Counted from the first letter of the stretch, positions 1 through 9,395 are shown. The stretch: DNA of 52,709 nt from Corallococcus sp. CA053C (GCF_003611675.1 NZ_RAWA01000020.1:1-52709); one strand, 5' to 3'. Notes: generated by a model from the sequence alone, not told the origin. Translations and numbers: made by a program.

Positions 1-1631
1 TCACCGGCGTGAGCGACACCCTTGTCGAGGCGCGCGCCACGCTGCTGCCCGGGGACCTGTCGGTGACGGTGGAGGGGCGGGACGCGCTGGAGCCCGAGCT
101 GCGCGCCGCGCTGACGGCGAACCTGTCGCTGCCGCTCTTCCTGACGATGGAGCGCTCCGGCGCGGTCCAGCTCGTCCACGTCGAGCCGGGGCTGGACGTG
201 CTCGCCCAGGGCATCCTGCGCTCGCTGGTGGCGTCCACCCAGTTCGTGGTGAAGGGCGCGCCGCGCGACACCTGGCAGAGCGAGGAGCAGGATGCGACGG
301 GCCGCTACCAGGCCACGTACCGGCGGCAGCAGGGGCCCCGCTTCGAGAAGGCGAAGCTCGGCTACACGCACGTGGCGACGTCGCAGGGCCTCCAGCAGGT
401 GGACGCAAGCAAGCTGCGGCTCACCACGCGCTCCCGCACCACCGTCGACGTGGGCGAGGATGTCTGGCCCGAGGTGCTGGAGGGAGACGAGCAGCTGGGC
501 GTGGACGCGGGCGACGGAATGCCCAAGGTGAGCCACACCCTGCGCGTCAGCCTGCGGCTGCTGGAGCGGAGCCGGGACGCCACCCTGGTGGGGCTGTTGG
601 AGCGGGAGCGCGCGCGCCTGAGCACGATGCCGCTGGCCAGCTTCCAGGCCCCGCCCCAGGACCCGAAGGAGCAGTACCGCCGGCTGCTCGCGGGCAAGCG
701 CTTCGACGACCTGGTGAAGGACCTGCGCTCACTGCCCCAGGGCGAGAAGGAGCGGGATGACGCGCGCACCCGCGCCCTGGAGCAGTTCCGCGCGCTCTTC
801 CTGCTGGAGCCGGCGGAGGCGCTCAAGGTGCCCGGGCTGTTGCACGAAGGAATGGATCCGCTCGCGGCCAGCCCCATGCTGGGCGCGCTCTCCGCCGCGA
901 GCACGCCCGAAGCCGTGAGCGCGCTGTCGAAGATTGTAGATGACGCGGCCGTCACGGTGCCGGTGCGCACGGACGCCGTGGCCGCGCTCGGCATGGCGGA
1001 CAAGCCCACCTCCGAGGGCATCCAGGCCCTGCGCGGAATGGACACCAGCGCGCAGCCGGAGCTGCGGGACACGGCGGCCCTGGCGCTGGGCAACTCCGCC
1101 TACCAGCTGCGCGACGAGGACGCGCGGGGCGCCGACGAGCTGTCGCGGGAGTTGAGCACGCGCTACCGGGCGGCGAAGACCCCCGAGGAGCAGGCCCTGC
1201 AGCTGCGGGCCCTGGGCAACACGCAGGACCCGGCTTCGCTCGCCACGATCCAGGACGCGCTGCGCTCGCCGTCCGTCCCGGTGCGACAGGCCGCGGTGGA
1301 GGCCCTCCGGCTCATCCCGGGCCCCGCCGCGGAGCAGCTCCTGGCGTCACGGATGCTGGGGGACCCGTCCCCCGACGTGCGCAAGAGCGCGGTGTTCGCG
1401 GCGGGATTCCGTCCGCTGCTCCCGCTGCTTCCCACCCTGGATCAGGTGCTGAAGCGGGATCCCGCGGATGCGGTCCGCGCGGAGGCCGTCACCCTGCTGG
1501 GCTCCAACCTGGGCACGCTGCCCCAGGTGCGTCCCCTGCTGGTCTGGACGGGCCAGAACGACCCCAATCCCAACATCCGGCAGTCCACGCTCGGCTTCCT
1601 CGGTGCGGTGGCCACGGGTCCGCATCCCTGA
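1..1631 (+). CDS. HEAT-repeat protein, 5' end outside window
   Basis: The frame is open from the left edge, so the GTG at 9 is probably internal and the protein is N-terminally truncated here (at least 540 residues visible). The first ~250 visible residues are mixed beta-type sequence without a motif I recognise. From about residue 270 onward there are alpha-helical HEAT-like repeats, for example 'LRSPSVPVRQAAVEALR' and 'LGDPSPDVRKSAVFAAG'. The order of a beta-rich N-terminal part followed by an alpha-superhelix resembles the vitellogenin/lipid-transfer N-terminal module, but that is a resemblance only. HEAT superhelices normally act as protein- or lipid-binding scaffolds. The frame stays coding-like for 45 codons past the TGA (see findings). 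Function unknown. Confidence 0.75.
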   Translation, partial: TGVSDTLVEARATLLPGDLSVTVEGRDALEPELRAALTANLSLPLFLTMERSGAVQLVHVEPGLDVLAQGILRSLVASTQFVVKGAPRDTWQSEEQDATGRYQATYRRQQGPRFEKAKLGYTHVATSQGLQQVDASKLRLTTRSRTTVDVGEDVWPEVLEGDEQLGVDAGDGMPKVSHTLRVSLRLLERSRDATLVGLLERERARLSTMPLASFQAPPQDPKEQYRRLLAGKRFDDLVKDLRSLPQGEKERDDARTRALEQFRALFLLEPAEALKVPGLLHEGMDPLAASPMLGALSAASTPEAVSALSKIVDDAAVTVPVRTDAVAALGMADKPTSEGIQALRGMDTSAQPELRDTAALALGNSAYQLRDEDARGADELSRELSTRYRAAKTPEEQALQLRALGNTQDPASLATIQDALRSPSVPVRQAAVEALRLIPGPAAEQLLASRMLGDPSPDVRKSAVFAAGFRPLLPLLPTLDQVLKRDPADAVRAEAVTLLGSNLGTLPQVRPLLVWTGQNDPNPNIRQSTLGFLGAVATGPHP

Positions 1632-1848
1632 AGCCACGACACGGTCCGGGCGCGACTCAGCTCCTCGCTGCGCTGCGTGGAGCAGGCTCGGCTGGTCAAT
1701 GAGCAGGCGTTCGACATGCTCGCGGAGGGCCTGAGACACAGGGGAAGGCCCGCGGGTGACAACGCGTGAATCAAAGGGTTGCGCGTGAGCGTGCGACTGA
1801 GCACGACTCAAGCGGGATGCTTGCGCGCGCACGACAGGGACGGAGGGC

Positions 1849-4167
1849 GTGAGGGACGCGGTCAGGCAGCTCCTCGCCACGCCGCACTCCTGGACCGCCC
1901 GGTTCACCGTGGCGGTCCTCGCCGCCCTGGTCAGCACCGGCCTCTCCGTGTTGTTCGAGCCGTGGGTGGGTGGGCACTTCTTCGTCGTGCCGCTCAGCGG
2001 CGTCATCCTCAGCGCCCTGTATGGAGGTGTTGGCGCGGGGCTGACGACGACCGTGCTGAACGTCGCCGGCTTCGTGCTCCTGCCCTACTCGCCGGTGGCC
2101 GGGACCCGCCCTCCCCTGACGGAGGACTTCCTCCGGGCGCTCGTCTTCGCCGTGGTGGCCGCCCTGCTGTCCTGGGTCGGCGCGGCGCTGCGGGACTCCT
2201 ACCGCCGCAACGAACAGGCGCGGCTTGAAGCGGAGCATGCCCGCCTGGAGGTCGAGCGCACGAGCGCCGCCCGGGGGGCCGCGGACGAGGCGCGGCGGGT
2301 GGCCGACGCGCGGCTCATCGAAGTGCTGGAGCGGATGTCCGATGCCTCCTTCGCGCTCGATGGGGAATGGCGCTTCCTCTACGTCAACCGGGAGGGCGAG
2401 CGCGTGATGGGCTTCCCTCGCGAGTCGCTCGTGGGCAGGCGCCTGTGGGACGTGTTCCCGGCCGTCGTGGGCTCGGCCTTCGAGCGCTACTACCGGCAGG
2501 CCATCGAGACGCAGCAGCCCGCCGAGTTCGTCGAGTTCTACCCGCCGTTCCAGGCCTGGTTCGAGGTGCGGGTCTTCCCGGTCCAGGACGGCATCTCCGT
2601 CTTCTTCCGCGACGTGACGGCGCCACGGCGCGCGCAGCAGTCCCTGCGGGAGAGCGAGGCGAGATTCCGCTCGCTCGTGCTCGCCATCGCGCAGGTGGTC
2701 TGGACGACGAGCGCGGCGGGCCTCATCGAGGAGGACAGCGCGAGCTGGCGGACCTTCACCGGACAGACGTTCGAGGAGATGAAGGGCCATGGGTGGCTCA
2801 ACGCACTCCGTCCGGACGACCGGGCACGGACCGCGAGCCTCTGGCAGGAGGCGCTGGCCCGCCGCGGCCTCTACGAGGTGGAGTACCGCATGCGCAGGCC
2901 CGACGGCACGTACACCCCGGTGCTCGCACGCGCGGCGCCCGTCCTCAACGCGGATGGGAGCATCCGCGAGTGGATGGGCACCAACACGGACATCACCGCG
3001 CGAAAGCAGGCCGAGGCCCAGCTGCGCGGGTACGCGGAGCGCCTGGAGGCGCTGCACGCCATCGACCGCGCCATCCTCCAGGCGGTCTCCCTGCAGGACC
3101 TCGCGCGCACCGCGCTCTGCTTCCTGCGCCGGCTCATCGGGTGCGAGGAGGCCAGCCTGCTCATCGCCGAGCCAGGCGAGGAGGTCTCCCGCTGGACCGT
3201 GAGCGCCGAGGCCCCGGAGACCCTGCGCCAAGAGCACCCCCGCTCCGCCGGGGATGCGCCCCCACGGGGGCTGCCCCATTTTCTGGAGCTGCCGCTCACG
3301 CTGGGCGGTGGCCGCCGGGGAGCCCTCCGGCTCGCGAGCACGCGCGAGGGGTCCTTCGACGCCATGGCCACCCAGGTGGCCGAAGAGGTGGCGGCCCAGG
3401 TGGCCATCGCCGTGGAGCAGGGACGGCTGCGCCGCGAGCTTGAATCGCACGCCGGAGTCCTGGAGGAGCAGGTGGCCGCGCGCACCGCGGAGCTGCAGGA
3501 GGCGAACGCCCAGCTGGAGGCCTTCAGCTATTCGGTGTCGCACGACCTGCGCGCCCCGCTGCGCGGCATTGACGGCTTCCTGCGGCTCGTCGAGGAGGAC
3601 GTGGCCGGGACCCTCTCCGAGCGCGGGCGCGGCTACCTGGCCCGCGTGCGCGCGGCGGCCGGCCGCATGGGGCAGCTCATCGACGACCTGCTCAAGCTGT
3701 CGCGGCTGTCGCGTGCGCCGCTGGAGCGGGGGGACGTGGACGTGAGCAGCCTGGCCGCCTCCGTGGCCGACGAGTTGCGGGCGCGCGACCCCACGCGTGT
3801 CGTGGAGGTGGGCATCGCCCCCGGCCTGCGCGCGCGCGCCGACAGCCGCCTGCTGCGGGTCGCCTTCGAGAACCTGCTCGGCAATGCGTGGAAGTTCACC
3901 GCGCGGCGCGAGACGGGACACATCCAGGTGGGGAAGTTCGACGGCGCGTTCTTCGTTCGGGACGACGGCGCGGGCTTCGACATGGCCTACAGCGGCAAGC
4001 TCTTCGCCCCGTTCCAGCGGCTCCACGACGCCGCGGAGTACCCCGGCACCGGGATAGGGCTTGCGACCGTTCAACGCATCGTGAGGCGCCACGGCGGACG
4101 CCTCTGGACCGAGGCCGCGGTGGATCAGGGCGCGACCTTCTATTTCACACTCGGAGACAGCCCATGA
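1849..4167 (+). CDS. Membrane sensor histidine kinase (DUF4118-PAS-PAS-GAF-HisKA-HATPase)
   Basis: 772 residues from a GTG preceded by GGAGG. About four membrane helices between residues 18 and 113 look like the DUF4118 (KdpD-type) sensor module. A short coiled coil follows, then PAS (~150-250), a second PAS with PAC (~265-390, ending 'GTNTDITARKQAE'), a GAF-like domain (~405-530), a HisKA domain with 'YSVSHDLRAPLRG' (phosphoacceptor His565) and a HATPase domain with an N box ('NLLGNAWKFT') and G boxes ('DDGAGF', 'GTGIGLATV'). The kinase core is of the bacteriophytochrome type, which normally signals to Rcp1-like single-domain regulators, and such a regulator is the next gene (4-nt ATGA overlap). 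The stimulus is unknown. There is no chromophore-binding domain of phytochrome type. Confidence 0.93.
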   Translation: MRDAVRQLLATPHSWTARFTVAVLAALVSTGLSVLFEPWVGGHFFVVPLSGVILSALYGGVGAGLTTTVLNVAGFVLLPYSPVAGTRPPLTEDFLRALVFAVVAALLSWVGAALRDSYRRNEQARLEAEHARLEVERTSAARGAADEARRVADARLIEVLERMSDASFALDGEWRFLYVNREGERVMGFPRESLVGRRLWDVFPAVVGSAFERYYRQAIETQQPAEFVEFYPPFQAWFEVRVFPVQDGISVFFRDVTAPRRAQQSLRESEARFRSLVLAIAQVVWTTSAAGLIEEDSASWRTFTGQTFEEMKGHGWLNALRPDDRARTASLWQEALARRGLYEVEYRMRRPDGTYTPVLARAAPVLNADGSIREWMGTNTDITARKQAEAQLRGYAERLEALHAIDRAILQAVSLQDLARTALCFLRRLIGCEEASLLIAEPGEEVSRWTVSAEAPETLRQEHPRSAGDAPPRGLPHFLELPLTLGGGRRGALRLASTREGSFDAMATQVAEEVAAQVAIAVEQGRLRRELESHAGVLEEQVAARTAELQEANAQLEAFSYSVSHDLRAPLRGIDGFLRLVEEDVAGTLSERGRGYLARVRAAAGRMGQLIDDLLKLSRLSRAPLERGDVDVSSLAASVADELRARDPTRVVEVGIAPGLRARADSRLLRVAFENLLGNAWKFTARRETGHIQVGKFDGAFFVRDDGAGFDMAYSGKLFAPFQRLHDAAEYPGTGIGLATVQRIVRRHGGRLWTEAAVDQGATFYFTLGDSP

Positions 4168-4619
4168 ATGCCAGGTACGGCACCGTCCTCCTCGTGGAGG
4201 ACAACGCGGATGACGTGGACCTCTCCCTCATCGCCTTCGAGCGCGCGGCGCTGAGCGCCCAGGTGGTCGTCGCGCGCGACGGCGTGGAGGCGCTCGACTA
4301 CCTCTTCGGGACGGGGGCCTACGCGGGCCGCGACGTGCGCGAACAGCCGCGGGTGGTCCTCCTGGACCTGAACCTCCCGAAGGTGAGCGGGCACGAGGTG
4401 CTGCAGCGCATGCGCGCCGACCCGCGGACCCGCGAGGTCCCCGTGGTGGTGCTGACCTCCTCGCTGGAGGAGCGCGACCTGCGTGAGAGCTACCGGAACT
4501 TCGCCAACTCCTACGTCCGCAAGCCGGTGAACTTCGACGAGTTCATCGAGGTGACGAAGCAGCTGGGGGTCTACTGGACCACGCTCAACCGCGCCATGGC
4601 CCAGGGTGAGGTGGTGTGA
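4164..4619 (+). CDS. Rcp1-like single-domain response regulator
   Basis: 151 residues, essentially one receiver domain. The acidic pocket is in 'LLVEDNADD', the phosphoacceptor is Asp68 in 'LLDLNLPK', the Thr/Ser switch is in 'VVLTSS' and the Lys in 'VRKPVNF'. The extended loop around 'YLFGTGAYAGRD' and the C-terminal helices are typical of the Rcp1/phytochrome response-regulator family. The start ATG overlaps the stop of the upstream kinase, and its own stop overlaps the start of the downstream hybrid kinase (TGATG). It has no output domain, so it probably passes phosphate on or acts by protein contact between the two flanking kinases (inference). Confidence 0.93.
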   Translation: MNARYGTVLLVEDNADDVDLSLIAFERAALSAQVVVARDGVEALDYLFGTGAYAGRDVREQPRVVLLDLNLPKVSGHEVLQRMRADPRTREVPVVVLTSSLEERDLRESYRNFANSYVRKPVNFDEFIEVTKQLGVYWTTLNRAMAQGEVV

Positions 4620-6124
4620 TGAGCCAGCCGCTGCGGGTCCTCATGGTGGAGGACAGCGACGACGACACGGAGCTCACCCTGGGCGAATTGCGCCGGGGGG
4701 GCTTCGAGCCCTCGGCCGTGCGGGTGGCGGCGGCGGACACGCTGCGCGAGGCCCTGGGCACGCGGACGTTCGACGTGGTCATCTCCGATTTCACGATGCC
4801 CGCCTTCACCGGGCTGGACGCGCTGCGCATCCTCCAGGAGAGCGGCAAGGACATCCCCTTCATCCTGGTGTCCGGCAGCGTGGGCGAGGACGTCGCCGTG
4901 ACGGCGATGCGCGCGGGCGCCCAGGACTTCTTCGCCAAGGGCAACACCACCCGCCTGCCGGCCGCCGTGGAGCGGGAGCTGCGCGAGGCGGAGGTCCGGC
5001 GCGAGCGGCGGCGGATGGAGATGGCGCTCGCGGAGAGCCAGGCGCTCCAACGGCAGATTCTGGAGAGCGTGCGGGACTACGCCATCTTCACCGTGGACAC
5101 GGAGCACCGCATCGCGAGCTGGAGCCCGGGCTGTCAGCAGATCCAGGGCTATACGGCCGAGGAGTTCATCGGGCTGCCGTTCGAGCGCCTCTTCACACCG
5201 GAGGACCTCGCCCGGGGGCTGCCGGAGGCGACGCTCCAGGAGGCGCGCGAGCGCGGCCAGTCCACGGGCGAGGGCATGCGGGTGCGCAAGGACGGCTCGC
5301 GCTTCTGGGCGCAGACGTCGCTCACGCCGCTGCTCGACGCGGCGGGGCGGCTGCGCGGGTACACGAAGATCACCCAGGACGTGTCGGAGAAGAAGCGGCT
5401 CATCGACGAGCTCCAGGCCGCGGTGCGGGCGCGCGACGAGTTCCTCTCCATCGCGGGCCACGAGCTCAACACGCCCCTCACGTCGCTCCAGCTCCAGCTC
5501 CAGAGCCTGCGGCAGCCGGCGCAGCAGGCCGTGGTGGACCCCGCGCAGGCGGTGAAGTTCAGCCCCAAGCTGGAGGCCGCGCTCCGGCAGGTGTCGCGCC
5601 TCGCGGAGCTGGTGACGATGCTGCTGGACGTGTCCCGCGTCACCTCCGGGCGGCTGGAGCTGCGGCCCGAACCGCTGGACCTCACCGGGGTGGCGCACGA
5701 GGTGGTCGAGCGGCTCGAGGGCCTGCGGTCCTCGTCGGCGTCCACGTTGGAGCTGCGCGCGCCGGAGCCGGTGACGGGGCGGTTCGACCGCCTGAGGGTG
5801 GAGGCCATCCTCACGAACCTGCTCGTCAACGCGTTCAAGTTCGGCGAGGGCAGGCCCGTGGTGGTGACGCTCGCGCGCAGGGGCGCGGTCGCGCGGCTGA
5901 CCGTGCAGGACCGCGGCATCGGCATCGACGCGGCGGATCAGGCCCGGCTGTTCCAGCGCTTCGAGCGCGCCGTCTCCGACCGGCACTACGGCGGCTTCGG
6001 CATCGGGCTGTGGCTGGTCCGCCAATTCGTCGAAGCGCACGGCGGCACCATCCACCTGGAGAGCGCCCCGCGACAGGGGGCGCGCTTCACCGTGGAGCTG
6101 CCCATCGTGGACGCCCACGCCTGA
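4619..6124 (+). CDS. REC-PAS-HisKA-HATPase hybrid sensor kinase
   Basis: 501 residues. I chose the ATG at 4619, which shares one base with the upstream stop; a GTG at 4616 would add one residue. An N-terminal receiver domain (~5-120) has Asp57 in 'VISDFTMP'. It is followed by a coiled-coil linker, a PAS domain (~140-255, 'RDYAIFTVDTEHRI'), a HisKA domain with His281 in 'SIAGHELNTPL' and a HATPase with 'NLLVNAFKFG', 'DRGIGI' and 'GGFGIGLWL'. No membrane segment is visible, so it is cytoplasmic. A receiver placed in front of the sensor suggests it is controlled by phosphorylation from another kinase, plausibly the one at 1849 through the small regulator between them. Confidence 0.93.
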   Translation: MSQPLRVLMVEDSDDDTELTLGELRRGGFEPSAVRVAAADTLREALGTRTFDVVISDFTMPAFTGLDALRILQESGKDIPFILVSGSVGEDVAVTAMRAGAQDFFAKGNTTRLPAAVERELREAEVRRERRRMEMALAESQALQRQILESVRDYAIFTVDTEHRIASWSPGCQQIQGYTAEEFIGLPFERLFTPEDLARGLPEATLQEARERGQSTGEGMRVRKDGSRFWAQTSLTPLLDAAGRLRGYTKITQDVSEKKRLIDELQAAVRARDEFLSIAGHELNTPLTSLQLQLQSLRQPAQQAVVDPAQAVKFSPKLEAALRQVSRLAELVTMLLDVSRVTSGRLELRPEPLDLTGVAHEVVERLEGLRSSSASTLELRAPEPVTGRFDRLRVEAILTNLLVNAFKFGEGRPVVVTLARRGAVARLTVQDRGIGIDAADQARLFQRFERAVSDRHYGGFGIGLWLVRQFVEAHGGTIHLESAPRQGARFTVELPIVDAHA

Positions 6125-6139
6125 GCGTCGGGCCCCGCG

Positions 6140-7582
6140 TCACTTCGGTGGAGGGCGGGGCGCCTCGGGGTCCGGGAGCTGGAGCCGCTCATCGCGGAGC
6201 CGGTCGCCCCGGAAGAAGGCGCGGATCCGCTCCAGGATGCGCGGGTCCCCCTGGAACAGGCCGTCGTGCCCGGCGCCCTCCAGCACCAGGTGCACCGAGC
6301 GCGGCAGCCCCGGGCGCAGCGCTTCGGCATTGTCCACCGGGGTGCGCCCATCCAGCGTGCCGCTGATGAGCAGGACGGGGGTGCGCGCGCGGACCGGCGC
6401 ACGGAAGGCGTCACCCAGGTCCTCGACGCCGGGCACCCAGGCGGACTCCGGCGAGCCCGCATTGACCGCGGAGCCCAGCAGCGCCGTCTTCGCCTCGCGG
6501 GTGATGCGCGCGCGCCGGGCCGGGCTCATCCCGGACGCCGCGTCCATCGCCATCGACATCATGCTGAACGTGCCCCCGCGCAGGTCCTGCACGAGCGGCG
6601 CCATGTGCTCGAAGCCTCCGGCCTCCAGCGCGCCCAGCAACTCCACGAAGCGTGGGAACCGGTCCGGGCCCCGCATCGATTCGAAGGCGACGCACTGGAC
6701 GTCGAACGCGGTGGCCATCCACACCGCTTCAGCGCCGGTGCGCGGGTCCCGGAAGGTCACGCGGCGGGGCGCGGCCTTCAGCGGATCCAGCACCCGCTTC
6801 AGCCGCGCCCGCAGGTCCGGCTGCCCCCGGGCCGCGAGCCGCGTCTCCCAGCGCGCGAGCAGCGCCTCCGCCTGCGCGGGGGACTTCCACGTGTCGTCAG
6901 GGCCCTCGATGCCGGCGAGGACGGCGCGCTCCACCTGCGCGGCATGGCGCCGGAGGTACGCAAGCGCCAGGTGCGTGCCATAGCTGATGCTCCACAGCCG
7001 GAGGCGCGGCACGCCCAGCGCCTGTCGCAGCGACTCCAGGTCCTCCGCGTTCTCCACCGTGTTGAACGCGCCCACGTCCACGCCGGCCGCGGCCCACGCC
7101 GGCCCCGCGTCGGCCAGGGCCTGTCGCAGCGCCGCATCGAGCCGGGCCGCGTCCATGGGCTCGTCCACCGGGACACTCCAGGTGCGCTCCAGGGCCTTGC
7201 GCTCCGGTTCGGACTGCCCGGTGCCGCGCTGGTCCAGGGCGATGACGTCTCCCAGTTCCCGCAGCGCGAGGAACAGGTCGTAGCGCGGGCCCCCGGCCGC
7301 GTCGATGCCGGAGCCGCCCGGCCCTCCCGCCAGGTACACGATGGGCGCCGCCGAGCGCGCCTTGCCGGTGGCGGGGAAGCGGACGAAGCGCAGCGTCAGG
7401 CGCGGGCCCTGGGGACGGCCGTGACGCACCGGCACGCTGAAGGTGCCGAGCTCCGCTTCGGTCGACCGCCCGTCGCGGGCCTGGAACGTGTACGGCTCGA
7501 AGCGGAGCGCCGGGCCCTCGGCGCCCGCGAGCGGTGCGGCAAGGATGAGGGCGAGGAGCACGAGGACGAAGAGGGGTCTCAA
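6140..7582 (-). CDS. Exported alpha/beta hydrolase, tripeptidyl-aminopeptidase-like
   Basis: 480 residues from a TTG start, chosen because GAAAGGA lies just upstream and a clean signal peptide follows ('LFVLVLLALILAAPLAGA'). The oxyanion-hole segment 'LAGGPGGSG' (~85-92), 'ALDQRGTGQS' (~115-124), the nucleophile elbow 'SISYGT' (Ser200), an acid in 'SGTLDGRTP' and a base in 'GAGHDG' complete an alpha/beta hydrolase triad. The architecture, with a long cap insert and a TAP-like C-terminus, matches secreted prolyl/tripeptidyl aminopeptidase-like enzymes. The usual Gly two residues before the nucleophile is Ser198 here, a minor variant. It is convergent with the kinase operon on its left and divergent from the LytS-type gene on its right. 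Confidence 0.88.
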   Translation of the reverse strand: MRPLFVLVLLALILAAPLAGAEGPALRFEPYTFQARDGRSTEAELGTFSVPVRHGRPQGPRLTLRFVRFPATGKARSAAPIVYLAGGPGGSGIDAAGGPRYDLFLALRELGDVIALDQRGTGQSEPERKALERTWSVPVDEPMDAARLDAALRQALADAGPAWAAAGVDVGAFNTVENAEDLESLRQALGVPRLRLWSISYGTHLALAYLRRHAAQVERAVLAGIEGPDDTWKSPAQAEALLARWETRLAARGQPDLRARLKRVLDPLKAAPRRVTFRDPRTGAEAVWMATAFDVQCVAFESMRGPDRFPRFVELLGALEAGGFEHMAPLVQDLRGGTFSMMSMAMDAASGMSPARRARITREAKTALLGSAVNAGSPESAWVPGVEDLGDAFRAPVRARTPVLLISGTLDGRTPVDNAEALRPGLPRSVHLVLEGAGHDGLFQGDPRILERIRAFFRGDRLRDERLQLPDPEAPRPPPK

Positions 7583-7706
7583 GGCAGGTCCTTTCAGGAG
7601 GAGCCCCGCGAGGATGCGTCCCGGAAGTCCCGCGCGAGGGCCCGCGTCGCCCAACGGCTCGCACCGTCGCCCGACGGCGGTGCCGTCCACGGAGCCCCGG
7701 AGTAGC

Positions 7707-9395
7707 GTGAGGGGCGTGGCGCTCCCCTCCTGTCTGCCTTCGCTCCTCGCCGTCCTGATCACCGCTGCCGTCCCCGCGATGGAGGACGGGCAGGTGGAGC
7801 TCCACCTGGAGGATCTCCCCGTGGAGCGGGCCCTCGCCGCGGATTCCACGGGCTGGCAGCCGGTGCGCGCCCTCCGCGTGGTACCCGAGTCCGGGCCGAT
7901 GTGGCTGCGCACGCGGGTGCAGGTGCCCGTGCGCGAGCCCGGAGCCCCGCTGCCCGCGCTCGCCCTCGGGGTGCTCGCCTCATGGGAGGCCTGGTGGGAT
8001 GGCGTGCCGCTCGGGCACAACGGACGACCGGGCACGACCGCGCAGAGCGAGGTGCCCGGGCGCGTGGACGTGCTGCTGCCGCTGTCCCCGGAGGGGGCCA
8101 CCCCGGGCACGCATGTCCTGACGCTGCGGCTGAGCAGCCACCACCTGGGCTTCCAGCCCCAGGGCATCCTCCACGAGGCGCGGGTGGGCGACGCGGCGGT
8201 CCTGGCCCGCGCGCGGCTGCAATCCCTGCTGCCCGCGCTCTGCACGCTGGGCGCGCTGGTGTTGATGGGGTTGCACCACCTGGTGCGCGCCGCGTCCGAG
8301 CCCCGCCGCACGACCGCGCTCCTGCTCGGCCTGGCATGCCTCGCGGCCGCGGCACAGGTGCTGCTGGAGGGCTGGCGCGGCGTGTATGCGTACCCCTATC
8401 CACTCCAGATCGTCCGGCTGCGGCTGCTGCTCGCGGCGGTGGTCGCGGTGGCCCTGCTCCTGCCCGCGGCGCTGGCCGTGGCCTTCGATGCGCCCGGACG
8501 GCGCTGGCTGCTCGCGACCCTCGCCGGAGGACTGCTCGCCATCGCCTGGGTGCCAGGGTTCGATGTCCGGGGACTGGTGGCGCTCGTGCTGTGCCTCGCC
8601 GTGTGCCTGGGGCTGGCCGTCTGGGCGGTGCGCCAGCGCAAACCCGGCGCGCGGGGAGTGCTCGCCTGCGTCCTCTTCGCCGCCGTTCTCCTCGTCAGAG
8701 ACCCGGAGAACTTCCAGGGGCGGGGCTTCTTCATCGCCTTCGGGGTGCTGCTGCTCTCCGCCTCCGTGGTGCACGCGCGGCAGGTGCGCCTGCAGGAGGA
8801 GCGGCTGTCGCAGGCCCTGCGCGCCACGGAGCGTCTGCAATTGGACCTGCTCTCACGCAGCCTGCAACCCCACTTCCTGATGAACACCCTGGCCGCGCTG
8901 ACGGAGACCGTGGAGACGGCGCCGACGCGGGCGGTGCATTTCATTGAAACGCTGGGGGAGGTGTACCGCCACCTCGTCGGCATGTCGGGTGCGCGCACCG
9001 TGGCGCTCTCGCGCGAGCTGGAGCTGTGCCGCGCGTACCTCGCGCTGATGAGCTTCCGGCAGGGCGCTCGCTTCGAGCTCGACGTGCGCGGGGCTCCCGA
9101 CCTGGAGGCCACCGTGCCACCGGCGCTGTTCCACACGCTGTTGGAGAACGCCTTCAGCCACAACCGCTACGTCCAGCCCACCACCTTCCGCATTGAAGGC
9201 GAGCGCACGCCCGGCAGACGCGGCTACCGGCTGGTGGCCCCGCGCGGCGAGGGCGAGGCGCGCGCGGTGATGGGAGAGGGCACGGGGACACGCTATGTGG
9301 CCGCCCGGCTGGAAGAAGCGTTCCCCGGCGCGTGGCGGATGGAGGCGGGTCCGCACGAGGAAGGATGGACGACGCGGGTGGAGGTGCCGGAGTGA
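7707..9395 (+). CDS. LytS/YehU-type sensor histidine kinase with 7TM-like region
   Basis: 562 residues from a GTG at 7707; a GTG at 7716 is an alternative. A signal peptide leads into an exported beta-type domain (~30-165), then about seven hydrophobic helices (~170-355), as in 7TMR-DISM receptors. A short coiled coil precedes the His_kinase domain with 'LQPHFLMNTLAAL' (His389). The ATPase part has an N box ('LLENAFSHN') and a Gly-rich lid ('GEGTGTRYVAARLEE'), but the usual D-x-G-x-G of the G1 box is replaced by 'APRGEG', so ATP binding may be altered. Its stop overlaps the start of the LytTR regulator. Divergent from the hydrolase at 6140. Confidence 0.87.
   Translation: MRGVALPSCLPSLLAVLITAAVPAMEDGQVELHLEDLPVERALAADSTGWQPVRALRVVPESGPMWLRTRVQVPVREPGAPLPALALGVLASWEAWWDGVPLGHNGRPGTTAQSEVPGRVDVLLPLSPEGATPGTHVLTLRLSSHHLGFQPQGILHEARVGDAAVLARARLQSLLPALCTLGALVLMGLHHLVRAASEPRRTTALLLGLACLAAAAQVLLEGWRGVYAYPYPLQIVRLRLLLAAVVAVALLLPAALAVAFDAPGRRWLLATLAGGLLAIAWVPGFDVRGLVALVLCLAVCLGLAVWAVRQRKPGARGVLACVLFAAVLLVRDPENFQGRGFFIAFGVLLLSASVVHARQVRLQEERLSQALRATERLQLDLLSRSLQPHFLMNTLAALTETVETAPTRAVHFIETLGEVYRHLVGMSGARTVALSRELELCRAYLALMSFRQGARFELDVRGAPDLEATVPPALFHTLLENAFSHNRYVQPTTFRIEGERTPGRRGYRLVAPRGEGEARAVMGEGTGTRYVAARLEEAFPGAWRMEAGPHEEGWTTRVEVPE

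Noticed and set aside
1771-4092. 773-codon minus-strand frame opposite the first kinase
   Set aside because: Arg/His/Gly-rich sequence without motifs, while the plus strand has a full kinase architecture.
1849-4167. Bacteriophytochrome
   Set aside because: The kinase core is similar, but the sensor part is DUF4118, PAS and a GAF without chromophore-binding Cys context or PHY domain.
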